Shown piece by piece: positions 5,049 through 5,561 of a stretch of DNA of 5,561 nt. Positions within the stretch are counted from its first letter, which is position 1. Every line of letters begins with the position of its first letter. A model generated the notes under the pieces. The model ran no database searches and was not told where the DNA came from. It worked only from the letters and a program-made list of their open reading frames with translations. The stretch lies in the NCBI GenBank assembly GCA_041773075.1, contig JBHBMT010000132.1, positions 1 to 5,561 on the forward strand, given 5' to 3'. The position numbers and the translations under genes were made by a program. This DNA comes from Moraxella sp041773075. GTDB taxonomy: Bacteria > Pseudomonadota > Gammaproteobacteria > Pseudomonadales > Moraxellaceae.

Positions 5049-5429
5049 TTATTTTATCAAGCTTTCCACGCAGGAGCGCATCGCCTCGTCAGTCACTACA
5101 CTCACAAACTCGGTGCGCTCTTCAGGTGATGCCATGATGGAGGACTGATACGCGCTATCTAGTCCACGATACCATATCCCTGCAATACGATGTAAAAATG
5201 CTTGATTATTAAAAAATTTAGAGAGTTTTTTTAAATCATTATCTAGATTTTTTTTGGCGGCTGCCTTACTTAACCCTGCTTGGCGATCCTGATTGGCAGT
5301 ATAAATCCCTTGGGTTGCAACAATACAAATGCCTGCATTGACTTGCTCATCACTTAAGGTAATTGATGAATTGGTATTGGCAAAGACAACAGGCGCACAC
5401 AGAGCAAGCGCTAACAAGCTTTTTTTCAT
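5049..5429 (-). CDS. Small exported protein of unknown function
   Basis: I do not recognise this family. I take the start as the ATG at 5429 (126 residues). The frame stays open to an ATG at 5465, but that codon overlaps a likely -10 element, and the 12 extra residues would precede an otherwise typical signal peptide. From 5429 the protein begins MKKSLLALALCAPVVFA, a classic Sec signal with predicted signal peptidase I cleavage after VFA (residue 17). LALC is not a good lipobox because the residue before cysteine is leucine. The mature part of about 109 residues looks mostly helical and has two cysteines, Cys35 and Cys120, near its two ends. They could form a disulfide in the periplasm. It is transcribed in the same direction as rhlB but 209 bases upstream, so it is probably a separate unit. 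Confidence 0.8.
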   Translation of the reverse strand: MKKSLLALALCAPVVFANTNSSITLSDEQVNAGICIVATQGIYTANQDRQAGLSKAAAKKNLDNDLKKLSKFFNNQAFLHRIAGIWYRGLDSAYQSSIMASPEERTEFVSVVTDEAMRSCVESLIK

Positions 5430-5463
5430 AAATATGTCTTCATTGAATTGCATAAAAACCATC

Positions 5464-5472
5464 ATTCTAGCA
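5464..5472 (-). promoter_or_regulatory. Extended -10 promoter of the exported-protein gene
   Basis: The minus strand reads TGCTAGAAT (complement of 5464-5472), an extended -10 whose hexamer TAGAAT matches five of six consensus positions. The upstream region is very AT-rich with no good -35. Transcription would start near 5456, leaving about 27 bases before the chosen ATG at 5429. The leader contains a modest GAAGA ribosome binding site (around 5437-5441). Confidence 0.5.
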
Positions 5473-5561
5473 TATTTTTACCATTTTTGTTTTTGATGTA
5501 CAAAAAAACTACTTAGACAATTTCAAAAGTAAAAATTATTATAAAAACAAATAACACTATA

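Overview
The window is a stretch of ordinary bacterial chromosome. Its AT-rich composition and the close resemblance of several products to gammaproteobacterial families (TusD/TusC/TusE, TrmL, HemW, RhlB-type helicase) suggest a gammaproteobacterium. My best guess is a Moraxellaceae member (Moraxella/Psychrobacter type). This rests on protein character and composition, with no marker gene to confirm it. I see no phage, IS, tRNA, rRNA or CRISPR sequence.

Layout. Bases 1-133 (minus) are the 5' end of a gene that looks like glnE. A 253-base divergent gap follows, holding a perfect 18-bp tandem duplication and a strong extended -10 promoter. Next is the plus-strand operon tusD-tusC-tusE (387-1423), with no tusB. 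A convergent 97-base gap with a 19-bp tandem duplication separates it from trmL (minus, 1521-2057). Diverging from trmL is a 46-residue entericidin-like lipoprotein gene (plus, 2141-2281), which ends in a clear intrinsic terminator (2292-2330). That hairpin abuts the stop of hemW (minus, 2324-3541). hemW overlaps the end of an rhlB-type DEAD-box helicase gene (minus, 3538-4839) by 4 bases, so the two probably form an operon. A 209-base gap upstream of rhlB holds a 16-bp tandem duplication that is G-rich on the rhlB sense strand. The last gene (minus, 5049-5429) encodes a small exported two-cysteine protein of no family I recognise.

How the genes relate. TusD/C/E relay sulfur to MnmA for 2-thiolation of wobble uridine 34, and TrmL 2'-O-methylates wobble nucleotide 34 of leucine tRNAs. 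Two neighbouring, convergent units therefore both act on tRNA position 34. HemW is a radical-SAM-type heme chaperone and RhlB an RNA helicase; their coupling is positional, with no obvious functional link.

I found no convincing new multi-gene system. The points most worth a second look are the missing tusB, the unexplained exported protein, short tandem duplications in three separate gaps, a G-rich element upstream of the helicase gene, and a marked excess of the word TTGGCA/TGCCAA across genes and gaps.
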